A DNA stretch of 64,000 bases. It comes from Thereva unica. Taxonomy: Eukaryota; Arthropoda; Insecta; Diptera; Therevidae. Position 1 is the stretch's first letter, and the number at the start of each line of letters is the position of its first letter. The position numbers and the translations under genes were made by a program. The stretch spans positions 60,323,922 to 60,387,921 of the forward strand of contig OX465282.1 in the NCBI GenBank assembly GCA_949987705.1. The letters are read 5' to 3'. Of the stretch, positions 42,152 through 51,914 are shown one piece after another. The notes under the pieces are model-generated. The model did not search any database and was not told the DNA's origin. It worked only from the letters and a program-made list of their open reading frames with translations.

Positions 42152-42221
42152 AATATAACTGTAAATCGCGTGAGATTTACAATAACCCTCAATTTTTTGC
42201 TTTGTTAATTTCAAATTCTAA

Positions 42222-42388
42222 CAAAATTTTTTGATGAAAAATGCGCCATTCTTTTAATTAACTTTTTCATTAAAATTTAAATTTCACGCTTTCTTTAAAA
42301 TATTTTTTATTTTTTACTTTTCAGTACATTTTTTAGTTAATTAAAAGAATTTTTTTTAAAAAATTTTTTTAGCCATTTATTTTATTTT
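42222..42388. repeat. Right arm of the inverted repeat split by the LTR element
   Basis: Reverse complement of 23805-23965. The loop side (42156-42221) has 'taactgtaaatcgcgtgagatttacaata', which itself contains a small inverted word (TGTAAATC..GATTTACA). Confidence 0.75.
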
Positions 42389-42517
42389 GAAATAAGACGG
42401 TACTTGGTTTTGGTGGAGTTGAATTCGACACGATTCTTCTTTCCCCACTCTAGAATGAGCTTAATGTCGTTATTAATAGAATTGGACATTAATTTACGAT
42501 CATCAAGACAGGATCTG

Positions 42518-43890
42518 AACGCAGGAGGGCCCTCAAAAATAACATAAACTCTACAAGCGACCCGGATAGACGTCACCAACTGGAACGGGAGTACTCCCAA
42601 TTACACCGGGAGGTAAAGAGAAGTGTCCGGCGTGATAAAAGGCAGCAGATAAACGAGCTCGCAGAAAAAGCGGAAAACGCGGCAAACACAGGCAACAGTA
42701 AAGTGCTGTACCAAATTACTAAACAGCTCTCGGGAAAGCACTCTACTAAAAAGCATGCCGTTAAGAGTGCGGATGGAAGGCTGCTGTGCAGCGACGAGGA
42801 GCAGCTCCAAAGATGGAGAGATTATTTCTTCGCCGCCCTGAATGGCTCACTCACACAGGAACCTCAGGAAAACAGCAACAATGCACAGCCGATAAGAATC
42901 AACACCCGGGCCCCATCCAAGACGGAAATAGTAACCGCAGTTCATGCGATGGCCAATGGTAAAGCAGCTGGAAAAGATGGCATCCCGCCAGAATTGCTGA
43001 AAGCCGACTCAAGCCTCATAGCAGATGCGCTTCAGCCAATCCTCGAATTAGCATGGAACACCTGTACCTTTCCGGAGGATTGGACGGAAGGTATCATAGT
43101 CAAAATACCCAAAAAGGGGGATCTAACAATATGCGACAACTGGAGAGGCATCTGTCTATTATCTACTGTGGGTAAAATCTTGTCCCACACTATACTATCA
43201 AGAATAAGAGAGGCAGTAGATCAAACGCTTAGAAGGCAGCAGGCCGGATTCAGGAAGGGCCGTTCATGTATAGATCACATCAACACCTTAAGAATAATAG
43301 TGGAACAGTCTACTGAATTCCGATCCCCCCTTTACCTTGCTTTCGTAGATTATGAGAAAGCGTTCGACTCGGTTAATAGGAGCTTTATATGGCAGGCATT
43401 ACGGCGACGTGGACTGCCGGATAAGATAATAGAATTGATAAAAGCCCTATACAACAATTCCAAATGCAGAGTTCTCCATAACGGAAAATTATCCGACAGC
43501 TTTGAGGTGAGTTCAGGAGTACGACAAGGATGCTTACTATCCCCATTACTATTTCTTATAGTAATAAATGACATTCTTGTTGGCGCTCTAGATAGTAGAA
43601 CAGGCGGCATACAGTGGGGTTTGCTAGATCGCCTTAAGGACCTCGACTACGCAGATGATATCTGTTTGCTGGCCCACAGACATCAGGAGCTAAAAAACAT
43701 GTTAAACAATTTGGCAACAGAAAGTAGTCTAGCAGGCTTAAGGCTGAATCCGAATAAAACCAAAGAAATGCGGATAAATGCAAACACACTTGAACGAACT
43801 GCGCTGAATAACCGTGACGTGGAACTGGTAGATAAATTCTGCTACCGAAAATGGTGGTGCAGAAGAAGACGTCAGTTCCAGAATAAATAA
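42518..43890 (+). CDS. RTE ORF2, reverse transcriptase part (truncated, then frameshifted)
   Basis: The frame is open from the insertion junction (stop upstream at 42490) to 43890. A coiled, charged region (LEREYSQLHREVKRSVRRDKRQQ) precedes AMANGKAAGKDGIPPELLK, then IPKKGDLTICDNWRGICLLS, RQQAGFRKGRSCIDHI, FVDYEKAFDSVNR (motif A), SSGVRQGCLLSPLLF and the catalytic DYADDICLLAH. These are the RT blocks 0 to 5 of RTE-type LINEs. The N-terminal endonuclease is lost by truncation. At ~43844 a 17-bp deletion relative to copy 1 (the segment encoding LGSII) throws the frame, so the last residues are out of frame and the rest of ORF2 continues at 43893-44404. Confidence 0.85.
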
Positions 43891-43892
43891 AG

Positions 43893-44404
43893 CACGAAGC
43901 GCATGTGCATGCTTGTTCCGCATATGGAGATCAACGGAGATCTCAACCAACACCAAATTGCGGCTGTTCAACTCCAACGTTAAGGCAGTTCTTTTATACG
44001 GTTGCGAAACATGGAAAGTCACCCAATTTATCACAAGGCGCCTACAAGTCTTCATAAACAGATGCCTACGTCGTATCCTAAAAATCCGCTGGCAAGATAG
44101 AATTTCAAATGAAGAGCTATGGCGCCGTGCCGGCCAAGAAAGGATAGACGACCAAATCAGGCGAAGGAAATGGAATTGGGTTGGCCACACCTTGCGACGC
44201 GATAACGAAAATCTAGCCAAACAGGCCCTTGACTGGAACCCGCAAGGATCCCGTCGAGTTGGAAGACCTAGAACAACGTGGAGGAGAACCCTACTAGCAG
44301 AGGCCGCAACTACTGGGAGATCCTGGTCAGAGCTAAGAGCTGTCGCGCAAAACAGAGTCCGCTGGAGGGCAACTGTTTCCGCCCTATGTCCCACGAGGGA
44401 TTAA
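43893..44404 (+). pseudogene. RTE ORF2, C-terminal part after frameshift
   Basis: It continues in another frame with NTKLRLFNSNVKAVLLYGCETWKVT, FINRCLRRILKIRWQDRISNEELWRRAG, RRRKWNWVGHTLRR, ALDWNPQGSRRVGRPRTTWRR and ends RATVSALCPTRD. This tail is common to many invertebrate RTE-like elements. It matches copy 1 at 17088-17474 closely. The natural stop is followed by a short 3' end and (GATA)n. Confidence 0.8.
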
Positions 44405-45290
44405 GGGGCACATAGATAGATAGATAGAAGACAGGATCTGGCATGAGTCTGTCTTGTATGGTAGCTGTAAGGTAACGCAGGGTACCGTCGTCAGCGAAGC
44501 TGAGAAGTGGGTTGGAGGGGATTGAAAGTAGGTCATTTATAATGATAAGAAATAGGGCTGGTGATAAAATTGACCCTTAGGGGACCCCCGCAGAGATAGG
44601 GTGGGGTTCAGATTTTGCGCCATCCAATACTACCTTAATTGAACAGCTGGAAAGGAAACTCTAAATCCACTTCTGTAAAAGTGAGTCGATTCCAATAGCT
44701 TTGAGTTTAGCTTACAAGGCTAAGTGCCAAACTCTATCAAAAACCCTGGAGATATCCAAAGCAAACAGACTGGATTCTCCTGATCCATGCAAACTTCGAC
44801 TGAGGTGTTCTTTAAGACAGACTAAAAGATCGCCAGTGGATCGTTTTTGTCGGAAGCGATAGTGTCTGTCGTTTATGAGTACGTTGGATTCTAGATATCG
44901 TATAAGTTTTTTGTTGATTATCGTGATTATCCATGGTTTTGGAGAGAATAGAAGTAATTGCTATTGGGCGGTAGTTGGAGGGATCGCTGGAGTCACCTTT
45001 TTTCCTGTATGGGCTGAACATGGGCAATTTTCCAAGAAGCTGGATAAACTCCGGAGAAGTATTATAGGGCAAAAAGTTTGCGCAGAGGTTTAGCCAAAGG
45101 TGAGGCGCATTGTTTTAAAACGACAGGGGGTATATTATCGGGTCCAGTGGATTTATTGATATCGAGCTCCTTGATGCACCTGTACACCTCACGAGTTCTG
45201 AAGAAAACCCTGTCCATTAAATGAGCGCTGGGCTCGAGAACCGGGGGTAGCATATCAGTTTGGAGTAAAGGCTATGGAATATCTCCAGCC

Positions 45291-46400
45291 TTTATAAAGT
45301 GAATAATTAGAATTTAAGTTTTAGTTCTAACTTAAACTCGCTTGTAAATAGTTGTAAATATCATAGTAATAAATGTTCATGGCAAAATGCGACTATTATT
45401 AATCAATTTTTGGTTAGTGGCCAACAAGGCCACTATATTCTAAGCCGGATTATAGTTCACTAGCTGGATTATAGTTGCTGAATTACGTGTGAAAGAATTA
45501 TATTGCTTACTTTAATTTGGTATAACAATTATACGAAGAAATCATTATACAGATTTTGTATTGTGAACTTTTTAAAATAATGCGTGATAACAATGTTGCG
45601 GAATACCAAGAGCCCTGTAGCCTATACAATAATGGAAATGAGTTCTAAAGAACTAAAATCTCCCGTGTCATCTCAATCATCTACTTCAACATTTGCGACG
45701 CCTACACCTTCACCTTCTACATCAACATCGGAATTTTTTTTATCAACATTGGAATCTTCTGCATCAACCTTGGCCTTCTACATCATCCGGCAGAGGCATA
45801 CCAACTAAATCCCTCGACGAGTGCTCGGAAATCACCGAAAAGCGAAAACTCAAAGAGACTAATCAACATTTATCAACGGAATTAATAAACCAATCACTTT
45901 GCCAACGATATTTCTCCGAGAAACTAGCTAAAAAGCCTTTATTGACCTCTGTTAAGTTGGCGGGACCAAGTCGGAAAAATATCCGGTACGGCTCAAAATT
46001 ATCCGCTTTTTATCCGTTAGCGATCGCCACCAAAAAAAAAATTCCCGCTCTTCCCATTCCCCGGGAAAATGGGATCCCGCTAACTTAACATAAAGTTAAC
46101 GGGACCCACCCTAAAAATTATTATTTTGCAGAAAATAAAAGCCCTGGAGTTTTCCACTTTTTAACCGCTAACGAAATTTTCCGCCATTTTTATTTCCCGG
46201 AAAATTTCTAATTTTTTTTTCGCGGATTTTTTTTGTGGATGAAAAACGGATAATGCAGGTACATTTTTTTTCTAAATTAATTATTGTTACGGGCCGATTT
46301 TCCCCTGTGGAAAAGTCCATTTCGCGGCTTTCAAGAATGAGAAAATACAATTTTCTCATACCGTTTTTGAATTTCCACGCTGAGAGGACTGAGAGTACCT
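45291..46400. other. Mostly non-coding, possible decayed ORF at 45693-46088
   Basis: A plus-strand frame contains PSTSSGRGIPTKSLDECSEITEKRK followed by ETNQHLSTELIN, preceded in another frame by an S/T/P-rich stretch (SSQSSTSTFATPTPSPSTSTS). The block G-R-(G)-x-P-x-K-x-x-x-E-x-S-E-x-T-(E/K)-(K/R)-R-K resembles an N-terminal segment that I associate with uncharacterised arthropod repeat-borne proteins. I cannot name the family. The region 45290-45420 has the base pattern of an LTR or UTR end but no partner. Confidence 0.3.
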
Positions 46401-47244
46401 AACCTAACCAAGGCAGTTTTTTGGTATTTTTGATTCCAAAAAACAAAATGTGAAACTATTAGGGATCTGACATGTTGATCACGACAATAAAAACCATCCA
46501 AAACATTCTACGTAAAAGATGATGCACATGATCCGTGCTGTTGAGACGTCAATAACGACTTGTATGTATGTATGTAGTATAGTAAGTATTGAACAATAAT
46601 CTGTCTCAAATTCACAGGTATTTAACGAAGGAAAAAGGCTCCGAAATTTAAAAAAATGTCTTCGCTGTTGACGGTCGTACGGTTAATTTTTTTTTATTTT
46701 TAAATTAGTAAAAAGAATATAAACTTCTATTAAATAGTAGAGTTGAAAAATAATGAAATAAAAAACTTGTCTTTTTTGCGGCGAAAAAACTTCTCTTTTT
46801 TGCGGTGGAGTTTTTTGTATATAAAATTGAAAAACTCAAATTTTAAATAATAGTGCATAATAGTACATCTCTTAACGAAGAAAAAGAGCTTCGAAAAAAT
46901 GTCCTATGAGGTCGAGGAGCTGTAGACGAAATATTTTACGAAAACGCCTTTTTTACAAAAATCGAAATTTCACCCATATTTTGCAAAATTTCAAGCCAAA
47001 AAAAAATTTAATTTTCAGATTGCCAAAAGCAACATTTTTACCAAGTAAAAAGTTTCTAGGTCGCATCAATAAAAAGCAAAAAATAAATGAAAAAGACGCA
47101 ATTTTTAACGGTTTTTAACATTTTGCTCCATGTATAAGACACTAACCAATATTTTGTACCACTTCATTGAAAGATAATTTTACTAAGGAGAGTACACCTA
47201 CATAGACATGTCAATATTAAAATCGCCAGTCAAAATGACATCCT
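46401..47244. other. AT-rich non-coding stretch
   Basis: No supported gene in ~840 bp. A short (TGTA)n run lies at 46561-46575. Two related words ('cttctcttttttgcggtggag', 'cttgtcttttttgcggcg') near 46770-46810 suggest an old duplication. Confidence 0.4.
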
Positions 47245-47246
47245 TA

Positions 47247-48229
47247 GTCCATGGAAATAGTACTTTAACATTGCAAAAATGCAGGACAAGATTTTATTTT
47301 TGGGATGTGTAGGGGGGTCAATGTGAGCTTAAGTTTGAATTTTCGGGATTCTAACCATCCCCATTTAGCCGCCATCTTGGAAAACGTGTGCAAATGGTTT
47401 TTCCACTATATCTCCGAAACGGTACATCTTACCGAAAATTTGCACGGACATTTTTGGTTTAGAATTAAATAATCTACAATTTATTAGTTAGAAATTTTGT
47501 GATAAAATGAATAATTAAGAAGTTATAAGCCTTAGAACACAAAAATTAGTCACAATATTTTCTTTTAAAGGCTATAACTTTTTTTCCTTCAACTTTAACA
47601 AAAAAAATAATAGCAAGTTTTTTGTAGAGGGTTTCATTAGGAATAATTTTCATTCATTAATTTTTTAATTTCATTCACTACGAAGGGTTTTACAGCGCCC
47701 CGAAGGTATGAAAGTGACAGATTTTCTGAATATTTTATTACAATTTTACCTCCTAGAAATTAGCAATAACAGCTAGCAAGTAATAATAATGAATGAATGA
47801 CTATACGTTATGAGAAATGCCGATGTTTAAGTAATGTAATAAAATTGTTTCGAATTTTTTTGCGGGTTTTTGTTGCTGTTATGCCATATTTTATAAGGTA
47901 CGATATGGTTTAAAATGAAATTCTTTGAATAGTAACATGCGTTACTCCAATTTTTTTAAATAATTTGTTTTAGGGCTGCACAAAAAAGTGCTTGTAGATT
48001 ATTTAATTCTAAACAAAAAGTGTCCTTGCAAATTTTCGGTAAGATGTACCGTTTCGGAGATATAGTGGAAAAAACATTTGCACACGTTTTCCAAGATGGC
48101 GCCCAAATGGGGGGGGGTGGGTTAGAATCCCGAAAACTCAAACTTAAGCTCACAGTGACCCCCCTACACATCCCAAAAATAAAACCTTGTCCTGCATTTT
48201 TGCAATGTTAAAGTACCATTTCCATGGAC
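47247..48229. mobile_element. Foldback element with ~235-bp inverted ends
   Basis: Left arm 47247-47477 and right arm 47994-48229 are inverse copies (about 90% or better) starting GTCCATGGAAAT. TA flanks both ends (47245-47246 and 48230-48231), suggesting a TA duplication. The ~515-bp middle has no coding capacity. One arm has a longer G run near 48108. It is a non-autonomous DNA element or foldback repeat. Confidence 0.75.
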
Positions 48230-48235
48230 TATCTT

Positions 48236-48480
48236 AAGCACACAGTAAAACATCTTCTAGCGAATTGAAGACTTCAATCTCAAGCTCTGCGGAAAATACT
48301 CCTCCTCCCACCCGATCCTCGAGCTTAGAACAATCAGTAAAGCAGTTTATGGCACTCTGAAACCTGTGAGGTCTATTTCTCCATTCACGACGTGAAGGGA
48401 TGTGCACCTCGTAGTTCCTCGTGCAGGTAATATCCGATATGAAGAAGTCCGTTTTTGTGGGGATAGTATCAGAGTTCACT
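48236..48480 (-). pseudogene. LINE RNase H fragment
   Basis: The minus strand reads NYEVHIPSRREWRN, then FTDCSKLEDRVGGGVFSAELEIEV. This is the start of a LINE RNase H domain, where FTDGSK carries the first catalytic Asp and RVGGGVFS is the second strand. Gly of DGSK is changed to Cys. The rest of ORF2 is missing. It is related to the decayed copy at 4985-6260. Confidence 0.6.
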
Positions 48481-48689
48481 CCAGTTACTCCAGGTTAAAG
48501 GGTGTTGGAAGGGTAGGAGGGAGGGGAGATGTAGCGGGAATGCAAACCGTAATAATTCGTATAAACCAAAGTGTCTTGGGCTTTTTAAATGTTGATTTAT
48601 ATCTCCTGATTACATAAAAGACCAGTGCCGATAATTATTGAGAAAAAAAAAGGAGAAATGCCACCATAAACAAGGAAATCTGGTTGCAT

Positions 48690-48835
48690 TCGTTGACAGA
48701 TAATGTAGAAGTGTGTGTATTCAAATGCGACCGGACGGAATATTCCGTGAATGGAATGCATGCCACGCAAAGGTCGGGCTACTTTCAACTTTTTCTGCAT
48801 TGCCGCATTTGACATAGCACACACAAGCATTTTTT
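48690..48835. repeat. Dispersed repeat shared (inverted) with 28466-28590
   Basis: 'gtgtgtgtattcaaatg' through 'cggaatattccgtg', 'ctactttcaactttttctgcattgccgcatttgacatagcacacaca' match the reverse complement of 28466-28590 at roughly 75-80%. This marks an unnamed repeat family. In the other copy it is within the hAT-like element. Confidence 0.55.
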
Positions 48836-48892
48836 TTATGTGACAGACTAGAGGCTTAGGGAATGTCCCTTTGTACTGTCGGCAATCTATTT

Positions 48893-49282
48893 TTTCGAAT
48901 GAGTGAATGAGTGAATGTCGAGCACCAGCCCTAGCCGGAAGATAGAGAGAAGAGAAGGAAGTAACTGTCACAACCTAGCCGCGATATTTTATTCCACCTA
49001 CTCACAACACAACCATTTCGCGACTCTGACATCGGGGCGTCGAGAACAACTCGCTGGAGTGTTATGCCTCCTGAAACGAGTTGAATCTCATCAACCAACA
49101 GATGTCATGCGGGGAAGAACTAGGGAAGGCTATGACAGGGGAATCAGGAATGTAAAGAGGGAAGAAGAAAGAAGGAAAGTTAGGTGGGAAAGGCGAAGGA
49201 CCGTGGCGCCGCCGGGATTCGAACCCGGGACCTCTGGGGATATCAGTCAGGCGCATTACCTCTAGAATACCGAGGCCCCCGA
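48893..49282 (-). mobile_element. tRNA-derived SINE
   Basis: On the minus strand the head (49280-49205) starts GGGGGCCTCGGTATTCTAGAGG, which includes an A-box-like region. It has GCGCCTGACTGATATCCCC in the anticodon position and a perfect B box GGTTCGAATCC (49225-49215), ending GGCGCC. After this follow a non-tRNA body of ~280 bp and a short tandem tail of about 2.5 units ATTCACTC (to ~48893). Internal RNA polymerase III promoters of this kind drive SINEs; the tandem tail suggests mobilisation by an RTE-type LINE. No target duplication was found. It is a SINE, not a working tRNA gene, because the head continues straight into a body. Confidence 0.75.
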
Positions 49283-49567
49283 AAGCATACGCAACAAACA
49301 CATGCACCTTGCATGCACTCGTTACTTAGATTTTCAGGCTATGTGTGAAAACCGGGACTGAAAATAATCATGCAATTATGTGTAAGAGGAAACTCGCAAT
49401 CATGCTTGAATAGTAGCAGTTTATCCTTAAATAATGTGTTCGGAAAGTGACACACCACCCACTCACACTTATGTTTTCAAACGAGATTTGTTCGACCAAT
49501 CTTCAAGTAAAGGCCCCCATCCATCCATCCAATGGCGCTACAGCCCAAATCAAGCCTTGGCCTCCTC
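49283..49567. other. Short non-coding spacer
   Basis: No gene. Contains (CCAT)n near 49517. Confidence 0.4.
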
Positions 49568-49729
49568 TAAAGGCCCCCATACACGGTCAAATTGGATGTA
49601 CATCCAGATTTTCATCAAACCCATAAGCCCAATGTATTTTGAGCCGACCGGCCCACAATCGATAGTTTTGGTTGTACATCCGCACTTCGATGTACATCCA
49701 TTTTAACCGTGTATGGGGGGGGGCCTTTA
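49568..49729. mobile_element. Small MITE with TAAAGGCCCCCATACACGGT ends
   Basis: Starts TAAAGGCCCCCATACACGGT and ends with the inverse ACCGTGTATGGGGGGGGGCCTTTA. Within are two inverse copies of GGATGTACATCC-like words. About 162 bp, non-coding. Its right end is part of the inverted repeat that brackets the next duplication. Confidence 0.6.
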
Positions 49730-50852
49730 GTGTTCAATCATCAAGCCTCCCCAAAAAAATCTCACGGATTCACGCTTAAGCACGTTTTCACCAACCATGC
49801 GTGCTTATCAAGCATACAGTTACGTTTGTAGCCGCCTTTAGGAACATTAGTAGCATCACGTCAGGCTGTAAAATTGCTGCCGCGGTTTCAGAAACTAATT
49901 GCTATGATCTATTAACATATGAACTTTTTAGTTGCGAGTGGCTTCATCAAGACATACACAGCTGGTTTTGTGTGATATATTTTTTATGGTTTTTTCCAAC
50001 CATAATTTATTCAAAGTGATAGACCTCCATTGCAACTTGGTAATTTTCCTTTCAATCTTAAAATGCTTTACTTACATTTTTGGCTACATATTTGCTTTCA
50101 ATATTAAAACTTTTTTTACATTAAGTTTTAGCTTCTGAACTAAACAGTTCTTGAGCTTCGCCATTATATTAATAAAGAGTACAAACGACTCTGTATTTAA
50201 TCCCTGATAGATAACATCAAAGTATCCATTTGTTTCAAGAAAATTTATAACTTTCGCTTTCCGTTCCTTGAAGGAATCCGTGAGATTTTTTTGGGGAGGC
50301 TTGATGATTGAACACTAAAGGCCCCCCCCCATACACGGTTAAACGCTTAAGCACGTTTTCACCAACCATGCGTGCTTATCAAGCATACAGTTACGTTTGT
50401 AGCCGCCTTTAGGAACATTAGTAGCATCACGTCAGGCTGTAAAATTGCTGCCGCGGTTTCAGAAACTAATTGCTATGATCTATTAACATATGAACTTTTT
50501 AGTTGCGAGTGGCTTCATCAAGACATACACAGCTGGTTTTGTGTGATATATTTTTTATGGTTTTTTCCAACCATAATTTATTCAAAGTGATAGACCTCCA
50601 TTGCAACTTGGTAATTTTCCTTTCAATCTTAAAATGCTTTACTTACATTTTTGGCTACATATTTGCTTTCAATATTAAAACTTTTTTTACATTAAGTTTT
50701 AAATTCTGAACTAAACAGTTCTTGAGCTTCGCCATTATATTAATAAAGAGTACAAACGACTCTGTATTTAATCCCTGATAGATAACATCAAAGTATCCAT
50801 TTGTTTCAAGAAAATTTATAACTTTCGCTTTCCGTTCCTTGAAGGAATCCGT
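49703..50852. repeat. 510-bp direct repeat separated by a perfect 69-bp inverted repeat
   Basis: Unit 1 (49772-50281) and unit 2 (50343-50852) are 510 bp each, offset 571, with two differences (agct against aaat near 50130/50701). Unit 1 is bracketed by perfect inverse copies of 69 bp (49703-49771 and 50274-50342), each holding the MITE end. Unit 2 follows the second inverse copy directly. The small open frames duplicated here are not recognisable as proteins. Confidence 0.85.
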
Positions 50853-51285
50853 ATAGGCAGCAATAAGCCAAAGAAATGCTATTAATTTTCCCCGCGATAT
50901 ATCTGTTTGGGCAGTTTAACACATTAACAATTCATGGCGTCGAGACAAGACAATTTCAGCAGATTACCCTTTCATCGGCTTGTGTTTTCCCTTTTCATTT
51001 TACAGAATGTTTTTCTTTGTTTATTTTTTTTTATGAGGATAAAAAAGTCTTAATAATTGCCTCAAGAATAAAAGAATGCAGAGGACAACAAAAAAAAATG
51101 CAAAAATTCTGTTCATTTCTTTTATTCCAGACTTTTATGGTAAAAGGGAAATAGCCATAAAAATGGAATTTTTAACTTGTAAAATTGGCAAATTTTATTC
51201 GTAAAGTAAAAACAAATATGAAAATGGAAATCAAACATTTTTAAATCTTTAATTTAATAATTGTACTTCTGAAGATAGTAGCGAC
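50853..51285. other. AT-rich non-coding stretch
   Basis: About 430 bp. A 92-codon frame at 50876-51154 shows no family signature and is probably chance. Confidence 0.4.
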
Positions 51286-51731
51286 TAAAGGTGGATTTAC
51301 ATATCCGACGTTTTTCTGTCGCGCCGCAATTTTTTACAATTTCGACCAATAGAAAACAACCTCTGTGACATCTTACCGTCACGGTGGAGAGCTGAGCGAA
51401 CTTCAACTTTTTCTGTGACAGGGAGATAGAAACAGCTGATTCTAAGTAAAAGTTGAGGTTATGTGTAACTGAAATGCTTTTTTATTTGAATTTGTTTGGC
51501 TTTGCGTGGACGTAAAGGGAGGTTTTATTAAAAATTGTTTGGTTGTTAATTTATATTTTTTTGGTTACTTTCATTTTTACTCTCTTCACGTCAGTTGCCA
51601 AAAGTCACGATTGTTTTTGGCTGCGACAGAATTCGTCAGAAATGAAAAACGCGTATTAAAAATCCGTGACAGAAATGATCAGCTGTGACCCGGCGCGACG
51701 GAAAAATGTCAGATATGTAAATCCACCTTAA
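51286..51731. mobile_element. MITE with ~40-bp inverted ends and TAA duplication
   Basis: The interval 51289-51728 starts AGGTGGATTTACATATC and ends with its inverse, the two ends matching over about 40 bp with a few mismatches. TAA flanks both sides (51286-51288 and 51729-51731). A 3-bp TWA target duplication is typical of PIF/Harbinger elements. No transposase inside. Confidence 0.75.
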
Positions 51732-51914
51732 GCCAATTTAGTTATATACCATTTGAAATTACCACTATTTTACCTTTCCTATAATCAAATATTAGATCAT
51801 ATAGAAACAAATCAAACCATTCATTCAAAAGTTTATGTACACGCTATTCTTAACAACCTTTCGTAAATATGTATATCTCAATGGTTGGATTGAGTGCATT
51901 TCTTTTATGTGCAA
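51732..51914. other. AT-rich spacer
   Basis: Nothing recognised. Confidence 0.4.

Larger units (their letters stand above)
23971..42155 (+). mobile_element. Full-length Ty3/gypsy LTR retrotransposon (Osvaldo/Ulysses-like), with nested insertions
   Basis: The element is 23975-42151 with AATA on both sides (23971-23974 and 42152-42155). It has two long LTRs beginning TGTAACGG and ending CTATTACA, a tRNA-Lys primer site, gag, then pol (protease, RT, RNase H, integrase order). About 2.9 kb of nested DNA repeats lie in the leader and a 5.26-kb CsRn1-like element lies after pol; without these it would be near 10 kb. Long LTRs plus a tRNA-Lys primer are features of the Osvaldo/Ulysses lineage, so I suggest that lineage as an inference. 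Pol is broken in at least four places and the LTRs differ by two indels (~43 and 15 bp), so the copy is dead and not recent. Confidence 0.85.
42505..44440 (+). mobile_element. RTE-type LINE, copy 2 (5'-truncated, 13-bp target duplication)
   Basis: AAGACAGGATCTG is found at 42505-42517 and again at 44428-44440. The element between them (42518-44427) ends in (GATA)n, the short tandem tail typical of RTE. It is inserted in a Jockey RT frame on the other strand, whose coding resumes on both sides. It is the best preserved of three copies here (others at 16434 and 60839). Confidence 0.88.
42389..45290 (-). mobile_element. Jockey-clade LINE, dead, split by an RTE insertion
   Basis: On the minus strand the ORF2 pieces run 5' to 3' as VYRCIKELDINKSTGPDNIPP (45130-45200), PMFSPYRKKGDSSDPSNYRPIAITSILSK (~44950-45030), RSTGDLLVCLKEHL and LFALDISRVFDRVWH (~44760-44850). 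Then come SAGVP with a stop, GSILSPALFLIIINDLL and FADDGTLRYL (~44480-44600). After the RTE insertion it continues with SNSINNDIKLILEWGKKNRVEFNSTKT (~42410-42490). FADD is the catalytic RT motif. Several stops and frameshifts are present. The part downstream of 42389 is missing. Confidence 0.75.

Noticed and set aside
49205..49280. Functional tRNA gene on the minus strand
   Set aside because: The anticodon arm does not form a standard stem and the sequence continues into a SINE body.
49568..49729. TSD assignment TAA for the GGCCCCCATACACGG MITE
   Set aside because: Left flank reads TAA and right flank TTA; these could be part of the inverted end, so the duplication is undecided.
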